Part shown: piece by piece, positions 34,938 to 43,893 of the stretch
Position numbering within the stretch: position 1 is the first letter of the stretch
Layout of the letters: each line of letters opens with the position of its first letter
Assembly: GCA_009929315.1 (NCBI GenBank)
Contig: SAAS01000004.1
Coordinates: 62,001 to 126,000, forward strand
DNA: 64,000 nt
Reading direction: 5' to 3'
Source: Clostridia bacterium
GTDB taxonomy: Bacteria; Bacillota; Clostridia; Oscillospirales; Oscillospiraceae
The notes under the pieces: generated by a model
What the model was told of the DNA's origin: nothing
What the model saw: only the letters and a program-made list of their open reading frames with translations
Database searches by the model: none
Position numbers and translations under genes: made by a program

Positions 34938-34966
34938 TTGAACTAAGTCTTAACTCTTTTTATAAT
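34938..34966 (+). promoter_or_regulatory. Promoter of the fused molybdenum hydroxylase gene
   Basis: TTGAAC at 34938-34943 and TATAAT at 34961-34966 are separated by 17 bases. A further A/T-rich, partly symmetric stretch runs to about 35007 before the GAAGGGGG ribosome binding site. Confidence 0.65.
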
Positions 34967-35030
34967 TGAATTGTAGTATAATATATTCACTATATACTCA
35001 ATTGCACGAACATACGCGAAGGGGGCTCTT

Positions 35031-37595
35031 ATGTTTACTCTGAACGTCAACGGTAACACCTATACAACCAATCACGACAAGAAGCTGCTTGCTTTTTTGC
35101 GCGATGATTTGCGACTTACCGCCGCCAAGGACGGCTGCAGCGAGGGCGCCTGCGGCGCCTGCACCGTTTTGGTGGACGGGAAAAAGGTCAAAGCCTGCAT
35201 TCCGAAAATCAGTACGCTTGAGGGTAAAAGCATTATTACCGTCGAGGGGCTTTCCCAGCGCGAAAAGGACGTTTACACGCACTGCTTTGCCGAAGCCGGC
35301 GCTGTTCAGTGCGGTTTTTGCATCCCCGGAATGGTTATAAGCGCAAAGAGCCTTATAGACGAAAACAAATCCCCCACCCGCGAAGAGGTGAAGCAGGCGA
35401 TAAAGGGCAACCTTTGCCGCTGCACGGGATATAAAAAGATTGAAGAGGCCATACTTGACGCGGCGCGCTATATTCGCGAGGATTTGCCTCTTCCCGCGCC
35501 TGAAACCGAGGCCAGAATCAATTCGCGCTTCAAGCGTGTCGATGCGGCGGAAAAGGTTCTCGGAACGGGCGAATACGTAGACGATATAATAGTTCCCCAC
35601 ATGATTTTTGCCAAGGCCTTGCGCACCAAGTATCCCCGCGCCGTCATTAACGCCATCGATTTTTCGGAGGCTCTCAAACACCCCGACTGCGTTGAAATTC
35701 TGACTGCGCAGGATGTTCCGAACAATAAAATCGGTCATCTTGTTATGGACTGGGACGTTATGATTGCCGTCGGCGGAACAACCCGCTATATCGGCGACGC
35801 TCTCGCTCTTGTTGGCTCGCGCAGGGAAGAATCGCTCAATGAGATACTCTCCCTTATAATAGTCGACTATACGGAGCTTACACCGATAACAGACCCGCAG
35901 GAGGCTTTAAAGCCCGACGCTCCCTTAATTCATTCCAAGGGTAATATTATGAGGAAAGAAGTTCTCATAAGAGGAAACGCCGAGGAAGCCATTAAAAACT
36001 CCAAATATGTGGTGACTCAGCATTACAGCACGCCCTTTAATGACCACGCTTTTATGGAGCCCGAATGTGCAATTGCAATTCCGGACGGCGAGGACGGGCT
36101 TATCTTATACACAGGCTCTCAGTCCGTTTATGACGAGCAGCACGAAATTTCCCACATGCTTAATATCCCCGTTGAGAAGGTTCATTCCTCTTCAAAGCTT
36201 GTCGGCGGCGGCTTTGGCGGCAAGGAAGACATGACTGTTCAGCACCACGCCGCTCTTATGGCCTGGTACACAAAGCTCCCGGTCAAGGTCAAGTTTTCCC
36301 GCCAAGAAAGTCTTAACTATCACACCAAGCGCCACGCAATGGAGATGGATTTCACCACCGCCTGCGATGAAAACGGAATCCTCACAGGTATGAAGGCTGT
36401 TCTGATCGCGGACACGGGTGCTTATGCCTCACTCGGCGGTCCCGTCCTCCAGCGCGCCTGCACTCACGCGGCAGGCCCCTATAATTATCAAAATGTTGAC
36501 ATACTCGGAATGTCGGTTTATACAAACAATGTAGTGGGCGGCGCTTACCGCGGATTTGGCGTCACGCAGAGCTGCTTTGCTACCGAAAACAACCTGAATC
36601 TGCTTGCCGAGATGGCAGGAATATCCCCTTGGGAGATTAGATACAGGAACGCTATCCGTCCCGGACAAGTGCTTCCGAACGGTCAAAAGGCTGATGAAAA
36701 CTGCGCCATGGCCGAATGCCTGCTTGCACTTAAAGATGTCTATGAATCAAGCCCTTACGCGGGCATTGCGGCTGCCTTCAAAAACAGCGGCACGGGCGTC
36801 GGCAACAGTGATATCGGACGCTGCAAGCTGGTCATCGAAAACGGCATAGTTCGCATCCTGACTTCGGCTGCCTGCATGGGTCAGGGCATAGCAACAATGT
36901 GTACTCACATGCTCTGTGAGCAGACGGGGCTTAATCCCTCTCTCGTTTTTGTCGAAAGGCCGGACACGGTTCGCACTCCGAACTCCGGCACCTCCACCGC
37001 CTCGCGCCAGACGGTTCTGACGGGTGAAGCAACCCGCAGGGCGGCTGAAAAGCTCTCTGAGGAGCTTAAACGCGGTCTTACTCTTGCCGATTTGGAGGGC
37101 AAAGAGTTTTACGGCGAGTTCTCCGCTGTGACCGATAAAATGGGCAGCGATAAAGAAAACCCCATTAGTCATGTCAGCTACAGCTACGGCGCGCAGGTGG
37201 TTATCCTTGACGATAACGGCAAAGTATCAAGAGTTGTTGCCGCCTATGATGTCGGCACACCCGTCAACATTCAGTCCTGCGAGGGACAAATTGAAGGCGG
37301 AATAGTTATGGGACTCGGCTTTGCTCTTACTGAGAGCTTCCCTCATGAGGGCGGCTATCCCAAGGTCAAGTTTGGCACAATCGGTCTTATGCGCGCTCCC
37401 GATGTACCGGAGCTTGAGGTTAAGTTTGTTCAGGCCGCAGGGCAAAAGCTGCCCTATGCCTTCGGCGCAAAGGGAGTCGGTGAGCTTTGTTTGATTCCCA
37501 CTTCCCCCGCCTGCGCTCACGCTTACTACCGCTTTGACGGTCGTTTTCGCAACAGCCTGCCCATTAAGGACAGCTATTATAAAAAGGAAAAGTAA
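35031..37595 (+). CDS. Fused [2Fe-2S]/molybdopterin hydroxylase (selenium-dependent xanthine dehydrogenase type, XdhD-like)
   Basis: The 854-residue protein joins, in one chain, an N-terminal plant-type ferredoxin domain (CSEGACGACTVLVDG), the second 2Fe-2S domain (CGFCIPGM ... GNLCRCTGY) and, from about residue 170, the two molybdopterin domains (GGGFGGKE, GAYRGFG, and the active-site Glu in GAKGVGELCLIP). There is no FAD domain, as in the selenium-dependent XDH/XdhD branch; electrons may go to YgfK. No in-frame selenocysteine codon is seen, and labile selenium would be on molybdenum. Likely substrates are hypoxanthine, xanthine or a relative. It has its own promoter. Confidence 0.9.
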   Translation: MFTLNVNGNTYTTNHDKKLLAFLRDDLRLTAAKDGCSEGACGACTVLVDGKKVKACIPKISTLEGKSIITVEGLSQREKDVYTHCFAEAGAVQCGFCIPGMVISAKSLIDENKSPTREEVKQAIKGNLCRCTGYKKIEEAILDAARYIREDLPLPAPETEARINSRFKRVDAAEKVLGTGEYVDDIIVPHMIFAKALRTKYPRAVINAIDFSEALKHPDCVEILTAQDVPNNKIGHLVMDWDVMIAVGGTTRYIGDALALVGSRREESLNEILSLIIVDYTELTPITDPQEALKPDAPLIHSKGNIMRKEVLIRGNAEEAIKNSKYVVTQHYSTPFNDHAFMEPECAIAIPDGEDGLILYTGSQSVYDEQHEISHMLNIPVEKVHSSSKLVGGGFGGKEDMTVQHHAALMAWYTKLPVKVKFSRQESLNYHTKRHAMEMDFTTACDENGILTGMKAVLIADTGAYASLGGPVLQRACTHAAGPYNYQNVDILGMSVYTNNVVGGAYRGFGVTQSCFATENNLNLLAEMAGISPWEIRYRNAIRPGQVLPNGQKADENCAMAECLLALKDVYESSPYAGIAAAFKNSGTGVGNSDIGRCKLVIENGIVRILTSAACMGQGIATMCTHMLCEQTGLNPSLVFVERPDTVRTPNSGTSTASRQTVLTGEATRRAAEKLSEELKRGLTLADLEGKEFYGEFSAVTDKMGSDKENPISHVSYSYGAQVVILDDNGKVSRVVAAYDVGTPVNIQSCEGQIEGGIVMGLGFALTESFPHEGGYPKVKFGTIGLMRAPDVPELEVKFVQAAGQKLPYAFGAKGVGELCLIPTSPACAHAYYRFDGRFRNSLPIKDSYYKKEK

Positions 37596-37672
37596 TCATA
37601 TCCCATGCTTTCCCTTGTTCCCGCAATTTTTAATTTTTATGTCTTAACAAAATCTATCGATGGGGGTTTTAT

Positions 37673-39793
37673 ATGACAATGAACATCGGCGGCTCAGTTG
37701 AAAAAAAAGACCATGCCCAGAAGATGAGCGGAAAAGCGCTTTATGTCGGCGATTATCCTCTTGAGGGAGTTCTTTACGGAAAGCTCCTTCACTCATCAAA
37801 GGCAAGAGCGAGAATAGCAGAAATCCGTCTGCCCGAAATTCCCGAGGGATATTTTGTCGTTGATAAGAACGACGTTCCGGGCGATAACAATGTAAATATC
37901 GTTAAGGATGATACTCCGGTTTTCGCCCGTGAAACGGTGGAATACATCGGCGACCCGATTTTAATGGTTGTCGGACCCGACGAAGCGGAAACAGAGCGCC
38001 TCTTGAAGGCGATTGAAGTTGTTTATGAAGAGCTTCCGGCAGTTCTCAATGTCCGAGATTTTGATACCGTATTTTTTGAATACGACTTTGGCAAGGGCGA
38101 CATTGAAAAAGCTTTTGCGGAGGCGGACAAGGTTTACACAGAGCAGTTTGAAACCGGCTATCAGGAGCAGGCCTATCTTGAAACCCAGGGCATGATTGGT
38201 GAGCCTCAGCCTGATAAAATGACCGTCCACGGCTCAATGCAGTGTCCTTATTACGTCAAGGGCGCCGTCGTCAGAGCTATGGGCAGCTCTCCCGAAGGGG
38301 TTCAGATTAAGCAGGACACAACCGGCGGCGGCTTCGGCGGCAAGGAGGCCTTTCCCTCTATTCTCGCCTGTCAGGTTGCTGTTGCCGCGAAAAAGGCGGG
38401 AAAACCCGTCAGAGTTATATTTGACCGCCGCGAAGATATGGAGTTTACAAGCAAGCGCCACCCCTCTTTATGCACCTACAAGGTTGCTGTAAAGGACGGC
38501 AAGATCACCGCAATGGACATTGACGTTATTTTTAACGGCGGTGCTTATACAACCCTGTCCGCAGTAGTTCTGCAAAGAGGTATTATTTGCTCAAGCGGCG
38601 TTTACAAGGTTGATAACCTGAGAGTAAAGGGTCGTGCCGTCAAGACAAATCTCGTGCCCAGCGGAGCTTACCGCGGTTTCGGCGCTCCCCAGACCTTCTT
38701 CGCGGTTGAAATGATAATGGACCACATTGCTTTCGATTTAGGTCTTGACCCAATGCAGTTCAAGCTTGATAACGCCGTTAAGCAGGGCGACGCCACCTCC
38801 ACGAGCGGTATTTATCACTTTCCCGTTCCCCTGCCCGAAATGGTTGAGAAAATCGACGCAGCTTCGGGTTATCGCGAAAAACGCCTCGAATACGCAATAG
38901 CGCAGACAGGCAGATATCGCCGCGGTGTAGGAAGCTCGATGTTTTTCCACGGCGCGGGCTTCACGGGAAGCGGTGAGCGTGACCACATCAAGGCGGTATC
39001 GAAGCTCCACAAATATCCCGACGGTTCGGTTGAAATTCTGGTTTCAAACTCCGATATCGGTCAGGGACTTAAAACAACCTTCTCGAAGATTGTGGCTCAC
39101 GAGCTCAATTTGCCTTACGAGAAAATCATCATCGAAAACCCCGACACGGACAGGGTTCCCGACTCGGGCCCCACAGTAGCCTCGCGCTCACTCATGACAG
39201 TCGGTGAACTTTTGCGCCGCGCCGCCATCAAGCTTCGTGAAAGCTGGGTTGACGGCGAGGATCAGATTGTTGAGGAGCGCTTCAAGGAGCCTGATTTTCT
39301 CATTCCCTTCTACATTGATAAATTTCAGGGCGACGCCTACCCCACCTATGCCTGGGGCGTGAATGTGATTGAGGTCGAGGTTGATACACTCACGGGTGTC
39401 AGCAAGATTCTTGGAGCCTGGGGCTGCTTTGATGTAGGTACTCCGGTTGATCTTAACGTCGTTCTCGGACAGATGGAGGGCGGTTATCTTCAGGGAATAG
39501 GCTATGCCTCGATTGAGCAAATGGCAGCCGACGAAAAAGGACGCATAAGAAACAACAGCTTTTCGGATTACATAATCCCAACTTCAATGGACGTACCTAA
39601 ACTCGAGGTCATAATGCACGTTGAAAAATACCCCGACGGACCTTACGGCGCAAAGGGTGCGGGTGAGCTTCCGCTTGTCGGCGCACCCGGTGCATATATC
39701 GGTGCGATGGAGCAAGCACTCAGAAAGCCTATCAACAAGGCGCCGTTCTCAATGGACGACACTATGAAAGTTTTGCAGGGGGTGAAGCTATGA
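37673..39793 (+). CDS. Molybdenum hydroxylase, molybdopterin-binding subunit (XdhA-type)
   Basis: The 706-residue subunit carries the molybdopterin domains of xanthine dehydrogenase-type enzymes: TTGGGFGGKEAFPS, SGAYRGFGAPQ, SDIGQGLKT, and the active-site Glu of GAKGAGELPLVG. GGGGG precedes the ATG. It overlaps the Fe-S subunit gene by four bases (ATGA), and that gene overlaps the FAD subunit gene, so three subunits are made in step. It is a second, separately assembled hydroxylase next to the fused one, suggesting two different purine hydroxylation positions. Confidence 0.92.
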   Translation: MTMNIGGSVEKKDHAQKMSGKALYVGDYPLEGVLYGKLLHSSKARARIAEIRLPEIPEGYFVVDKNDVPGDNNVNIVKDDTPVFARETVEYIGDPILMVVGPDEAETERLLKAIEVVYEELPAVLNVRDFDTVFFEYDFGKGDIEKAFAEADKVYTEQFETGYQEQAYLETQGMIGEPQPDKMTVHGSMQCPYYVKGAVVRAMGSSPEGVQIKQDTTGGGFGGKEAFPSILACQVAVAAKKAGKPVRVIFDRREDMEFTSKRHPSLCTYKVAVKDGKITAMDIDVIFNGGAYTTLSAVVLQRGIICSSGVYKVDNLRVKGRAVKTNLVPSGAYRGFGAPQTFFAVEMIMDHIAFDLGLDPMQFKLDNAVKQGDATSTSGIYHFPVPLPEMVEKIDAASGYREKRLEYAIAQTGRYRRGVGSSMFFHGAGFTGSGERDHIKAVSKLHKYPDGSVEILVSNSDIGQGLKTTFSKIVAHELNLPYEKIIIENPDTDRVPDSGPTVASRSLMTVGELLRRAAIKLRESWVDGEDQIVEERFKEPDFLIPFYIDKFQGDAYPTYAWGVNVIEVEVDTLTGVSKILGAWGCFDVGTPVDLNVVLGQMEGGYLQGIGYASIEQMAADEKGRIRNNSFSDYIIPTSMDVPKLEVIMHVEKYPDGPYGAKGAGELPLVGAPGAYIGAMEQALRKPINKAPFSMDDTMKVLQGVKL

Positions 39794-40263
39794 ATAGTAT
39801 CGATTTTGTATTAAACGGAAAAGAAGTCAAATTCACAGGAAACCCGGCCGCGCGTCTTTTGGACGTTCTGCGTGACGATTTTCGCCTTACCGGTGTAAAA
39901 TGCGGCTGCAAAGAAGGTGAATGCGGTGCCTGCTCGGTTATTATCGACGGGCTTCTTGTCAATTCCTGCATGGTTGCAATGGGCTCGATAAACGGCAGTA
40001 CCATAACCACAATCGAAGGCTACTGCGAAACCGCGCGCTATGCGGTTCTTGACAAGGCTTTCGCTTCCGTCTCCGCCGTGCAGTGCGGCTACTGTATCCC
40101 AGGCATGGTTTTGGCGGCAGAATGTGTTTTGGCAAAAACTCCTCATCCCACCGAGGACGAAATTCGTGTTGGCATCTCGGGCAATCTTTGCCGCTGCACC
40201 GGTTATAACGCAATTGTTAACGCCATATCGATTGCTGCAAAGGAGGGTAACGGACTATGGTAG
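39790..40263 (+). CDS. Molybdenum hydroxylase, [2Fe-2S] subunit (XdhC-type)
   Basis: The 157-residue subunit has the two clusters of the family: CGCKEGECGACSVIIDG near residue 40, and CGYCIPGMV with GNLCRCTGYNAIV near 100-140. Size and order are normal for the small iron-sulfur subunit passing electrons from molybdenum to FAD. It overlaps both neighbours (4 and 7 bases), with AGGGGGTG before its start codon inside the large-subunit gene. Confidence 0.95.
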   Translation: MNSIDFVLNGKEVKFTGNPAARLLDVLRDDFRLTGVKCGCKEGECGACSVIIDGLLVNSCMVAMGSINGSTITTIEGYCETARYAVLDKAFASVSAVQCGYCIPGMVLAAECVLAKTPHPTEDEIRVGISGNLCRCTGYNAIVNAISIAAKEGNGLW

Positions 40264-41075
40264 AATACTATCAGCCCACGAGCTTGCAGGAAGCGCTCAA
40301 AATCCGCTCCGAAAACAAGGTAACTCCCTATGCCGGCGGTACTGATCTCATGATTGAAGCAGACGAGAACTTGTGTTATCTGTTTTTAAATAAGGTCTGC
40401 GAAATGCGCGGAATTTATGAAGATGCGGAATATATTCGCATCGGCGCCGCCTGCACCTACGAGAAAATTTTGCAAAGCGAGCTTGTTCCGCAAATATTGA
40501 AGGACGCGGTAAGCCAGATTGCGGCTCCCGCCATCCGAAATCTCGGCACAATGGGCGGAAACATCGGCAATGGCTCCGCCAAGGCGGACTCTGCTCTAGT
40601 GTGCTTCGCGCTCGATGCCAAGCTCCAACTCTCCTCCGTTTCGGGCAGCCGCCTTGTAGATATCGATAAGTTTTACCTCGGACGCAAGAAACTGGATATG
40701 GCGGAAAACGAGCTTATAACAGAGATTCTGATTCCTAAAGCCGATTTTGGCAGATATTCCTATTTTAAGGTCGGGGCCAGAAACGCCCTCGCCATTTCGC
40801 GCGTATCCTTTGCCGGCGTACTTTCCTTGAAGGACGGGCGAATCTCCAATATTGCCTGTGCCTTCGGCGCTGTTGCGGACACGGTTCTGCGCTTTAAAGA
40901 CCTTGAAAAAATGTTCCTCGGCAAAACGCTTGCGGAAGCCTCGGCGATAAAACAGGACTTCGTCAGCGCCTATTCCCAGAGCATAGTTCCGATTAGAGGA
41001 CGTGTCAGCATGGAATACCGCAAGGCTGTCTGCATGAACCTTCTGAACGAATTTCTCTCTCAAAGCGATATATAG
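40257..41075 (+). CDS. Molybdenum hydroxylase, FAD subunit (XdhB-type)
   Basis: The 272-residue subunit has the FAD motifs PYAGGTDLM and TMGGNIGNGSAKAD of the CO dehydrogenase/xanthine dehydrogenase medium subunit. It hands electrons from the iron-sulfur subunit to NAD or another acceptor. AAGGAGGG lies just before its ATG, inside the Fe-S gene. It ends the three-gene operon, and a long terminator stem follows at 41139-41180. Confidence 0.93.
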   Translation: MVEYYQPTSLQEALKIRSENKVTPYAGGTDLMIEADENLCYLFLNKVCEMRGIYEDAEYIRIGAACTYEKILQSELVPQILKDAVSQIAAPAIRNLGTMGGNIGNGSAKADSALVCFALDAKLQLSSVSGSRLVDIDKFYLGRKKLDMAENELITEILIPKADFGRYSYFKVGARNALAISRVSFAGVLSLKDGRISNIACAFGAVADTVLRFKDLEKMFLGKTLAEASAIKQDFVSAYSQSIVPIRGRVSMEYRKAVCMNLLNEFLSQSDI

Positions 41076-41138
41076 CTTCTTGTATCCCAGTCGCATTTGC
41101 GGCTTTGATATATATCCATAATCTTCTCCTCCATTGAG

Positions 41139-41183
41139 GAAACGGCAGTTAAGCACAAAAGTGTTTAGCTGCCGTTTTCTGTT
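41139..41183 (+). terminator. Terminator of the xanthine dehydrogenase-type operon
   Basis: GAAACGGCAGTTAAGCAC and GTGTTTAGCTGCCGTTTTC pair around an AAAA loop with few mismatches, then TGTTATG. The 3' arm itself supplies the T-rich end. The rest of the 248-base gap before the next gene shows no other gene. Confidence 0.75.
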
Positions 41184-41323
41184 ATGTAATCGCAAATTCT
41201 GATTTTGCAATCTTTAGGTTTATCTCATTTGGCACGATTCATGACACTTTCGCTTGTATCACAAATAGATGTTTGATATAATGTCGGCAATCGGACATTG
41301 TGGATGAAAGGAAGAGTCGTCTT

Positions 41324-42850
41324 ATGACCTTTTCAGAAAAACTAAACTTCCTAATGGACATTACAAAGACCACGAACAGTGCACTTTCGCTTTATGTTTC
41401 GCTTGACGCGTCATATATAAGCCGACTCCGCCGCGGCAAAAGAGCAGCCCTCCGCGACGACGGGAATTTGCGAAACATGGCGGTTTATTTTGCGCGCCAC
41501 TGTAAAGAGGCCTACCAGAAAAAGGCTCTTTGTGATGCCCTTGCTCTTCACCCCTTTTCAGAGGACATCAGCGAGCTTAGCGACGCAATCACTTACTGGC
41601 TTTTAAACGTCAAGGACAGCGAAAGCAGTCCTGTCGAACAGTTTTTGGGAGAACTCGCCTCGGCGCAGCTTGACCTTGTTCCAAGGATATATGCCGAAAT
41701 CGATTTCCCAAATAAGGATATATCGGTTTTCTACGGCGTTGAAGGCAAGCGACAGGCCGTGCTCTTTTTTCTTAACGAAGTGGCCGCAGCCGAAAAACCG
41801 CAAACCCTGCTGCTTTTCAGTGACGAGGAAACCTCTTGGATGACGGATGACCCGCAGTTTGCGCGGCAGTGGGCTGCGCTAATGATTAACGTACTCGCAA
41901 AGGGACATCAGCTGAAAATCATACACACTGTCAGCCGTGACCTTGACGAAATGCTCAGTGCAATCGGCCAGTGGATGCCTCTATATATTTCAGGGTCAAT
42001 TGAGCCTTATTTTTACCCTAAGAAGCGTGACGGCATTTTCAGGAACACTCTCTTTATCGCCCCTGAAACGGCCGCTCTCGTATCCGGCTCCGTCGGAAAT
42101 CAAACAAAAAGAGCGGCAAACCTTCTTCTGCGCGATCCTGCCGCAGTTAAAGCTTACGAGGAACAGTTTCAAAACTATCAGAGTCTGTGTCTGCCGCTCA
42201 TGAGTATCTATAATTCCAAGGACATCGCAGCTTACCTTAAAACTCTCTACCAATTTGAAAGCGAAATTTGCAGAACGATAATTAAAACCGAGTCGCTGTC
42301 TCTAATCACCATGCCCGAAACGCTCTTTCGGCAAATCTGTGAAAGAGCGGATCTGAAAAGTCTGCAGTTGGGCGTCCGGCTCGCTGATCGCCGCGAGAAT
42401 TTTCACAGTTCGCTGGAAATTGACGGCTTCACCGAAATAATCTCCTTGCCCGAGCCGAGAGAGCTTATTAACGGAAACGTAAGGCTCGCTCTTTCCGACT
42501 TGCTCGAAACGGACACGGTTTACTATACTCCAGCCGAGTATATTTCACATCTCAAGAGTGTCCTTGAACATCTTCAAAACTGTGAATACTACCATGTGCA
42601 CATTAGCGAGAAGCACGAGAGAGAAGACTTCGTTATCTATGCTAAGGAGGACAGAAGCGTACTTCTTGTTAAAATATCTGCTCCGCCCGTGGCATTGCTG
42701 ATAAAGGAAGGCAACATGACAGCCGCTTTCTGGGATTACTTAAGGACTCTGATTGGCGAAAAGCTCTTCGACAGACCTGATAACACAGCAGCGTCGGAAA
42801 GGATTGTCAAATATATAAAAGAGCTTGAGAATACATTGAACCAGCATTGA
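41324..42850 (+). CDS. Large XRE-like regulator with an uncharacterised C-terminal domain
   Basis: The 508-residue protein starts with a short helix-turn-helix-like region (FSEKLNFLMDITKTTNSAL, then SLDASYISRLRRGKRA) of the XRE type. The remaining 430 residues match no domain I can name. They contain alternating hydrophobic strands and helices (QTLLLFSDEETSWMTDDP, HQLKIIHTVSRDLDEML, WMPLYISGSIEPYFYP) that suggest a ligand-binding fold. The ATG follows AAAGGAAG by nine bases. It lies directly after the molybdenum hydroxylase operon on the same strand but after a terminator. A role in sensing a purine metabolite is only a guess from position. Confidence 0.65.
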   Translation: MTFSEKLNFLMDITKTTNSALSLYVSLDASYISRLRRGKRAALRDDGNLRNMAVYFARHCKEAYQKKALCDALALHPFSEDISELSDAITYWLLNVKDSESSPVEQFLGELASAQLDLVPRIYAEIDFPNKDISVFYGVEGKRQAVLFFLNEVAAAEKPQTLLLFSDEETSWMTDDPQFARQWAALMINVLAKGHQLKIIHTVSRDLDEMLSAIGQWMPLYISGSIEPYFYPKKRDGIFRNTLFIAPETAALVSGSVGNQTKRAANLLLRDPAAVKAYEEQFQNYQSLCLPLMSIYNSKDIAAYLKTLYQFESEICRTIIKTESLSLITMPETLFRQICERADLKSLQLGVRLADRRENFHSSLEIDGFTEIISLPEPRELINGNVRLALSDLLETDTVYYTPAEYISHLKSVLEHLQNCEYYHVHISEKHEREDFVIYAKEDRSVLLVKISAPPVALLIKEGNMTAAFWDYLRTLIGEKLFDRPDNTAASERIVKYIKELENTLNQH

Positions 42851-42877
42851 TACCGTGTTATGAGATAAATATATAAA

Positions 42878-42920
42878 GGCTCGTGAACCTAAATGGTTCA
42901 CGAGCCATTATTATTTGTTT
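42878..42920. terminator. Bidirectional terminator between XRE-like gene and lipase gene
   Basis: GGCTCGTGAACC (42878-42889), loop TAAAT, GGTTCACGAGCC (42895-42906) form a perfect 12-bp stem, followed by ATTATTATTTGTTTT on the plus strand and TTTATATATTTA on the minus. Confidence 0.85.
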
Positions 42921-42941
42921 TGGAACAGTTCTTTCTTTAAA

Positions 42942-43871
42942 TCAGCTTCGTTTGTCAACCCAAGCCAGAACATCCTTCATGACCTCGTCCCTGTTGGTTT
43001 CGTTTAACACCTCATGACGCGCCTCGGGGTAGAGCCTGAGAGTTACGTCCTCTATGCCCTGCTTTTGGTAGGTATTATAGAGCCTGGTCACGCCCTTTCC
43101 GTTTTTACCGCAGGGATCCATAGCACCCGAGAAAATCAAAATCGGCAGCTTTTTGGGGACGAGAGCAATGTTTTCCTTTTTCTCAATCGTCTTTAAGCCC
43201 GAGAACAGATCAACGAAAAAGCCGCTTGTAAAAACTGTTCCGCAGTAGGGGTCGTTTATGTACTTATCAACCTCGGCATTGTCGCGGCTAAGCCAGTCAA
43301 AATCGGTTCTGTTTGGTCTGAAGGCTTTGTTGAAGCCGCCGAAAGTCATCTGGTTCATCTTATCGCTCTTGAGATTGCGTCCGTTTTTCTTAACTTCGCC
43401 CTTGGCAATCATTGCGCCTGCAAGGAGTATCGGTCCCTGCTTGCCGTTTGAGCCGGAAAGCAATGCGCCCTTAAGCTCCGAGCCGTAAAGCATGATGTAT
43501 CTCTGAGTAAGGTATGAGCCCATGCTGTGTCCGTAAAGAAACAGCGGGAGCTCGGGATGCTCCTTCTTAATAATGCCGCTAAGCTTATGAAGATCCTTTA
43601 CCATCCATTCAAAGCCGTCATCATCGGCGAGGATTCCCAGCTTTTCAACCAAACCCGCAGTTTTACCGTGACCTCTGTGGTCATTGATATAGACAATATA
43701 TCCGTTTTTTGTCATGAACTCGGCAAAGCGCTCGTAACGAGCCGCCGTTTCGGCCATGCCGTGAGCTATCTGTATTACTCCCTTAAGCTTAACATCTGCC
43801 TCGGGAATCCAGTTATAAACATAGATTTCCATGCCCTCATCGGATTTGAACGTAAAGTTTTTCAGTTCCAC
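42942..43871 (-). CDS. Alpha/beta hydrolase, monoacylglycerol lipase / lysophospholipase type
   Basis: The 309-residue serine hydrolase belongs to the Hydrolase_4 group. The nucleophile is in YGHSMGS (about residue 107), the acid in SGAMDPCG and the His in EARHEVLNE; QIAHGMAETAARYERFAEF holds the oxyanion hole. There is no signal peptide. The start is a GTG preceded by GGGGGT, 22 bases after the dhaL stop codon. As last gene of the gldA-dhaK-dhaL operon, it most likely releases glycerol from monoacylglycerols or lysolipids for the other three enzymes. That substrate link is inference from the operon. Confidence 0.88.
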   Translation of the reverse strand: MELKNFTFKSDEGMEIYVYNWIPEADVKLKGVIQIAHGMAETAARYERFAEFMTKNGYIVYINDHRGHGKTAGLVEKLGILADDDGFEWMVKDLHKLSGIIKKEHPELPLFLYGHSMGSYLTQRYIMLYGSELKGALLSGSNGKQGPILLAGAMIAKGEVKKNGRNLKSDKMNQMTFGGFNKAFRPNRTDFDWLSRDNAEVDKYINDPYCGTVFTSGFFVDLFSGLKTIEKKENIALVPKKLPILIFSGAMDPCGKNGKGVTRLYNTYQKQGIEDVTLRLYPEARHEVLNETNRDEVMKDVLAWVDKRS

Positions 43872-43893
43872 AGCTATACCCCCATTATAAATT

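Noticed and set aside
34900..35030. Purine riboswitch ahead of the hydroxylase gene
   Set aside because: The leader lacks the paired loops and conserved core of purine aptamers; only A/T-rich partial symmetry is seen.
34998..35738. A 246-codon minus-strand frame opposite the fused molybdenum hydroxylase
   Set aside because: It is antisense to the conserved iron-sulfur domains, with no independent support.
35031..37595. Possible selenocysteine codon in the selenium-dependent-type hydroxylase
   Set aside because: The frame is continuous with all expected motifs and needs no UGA readthrough; selenium in this family is a labile ligand of molybdenum.
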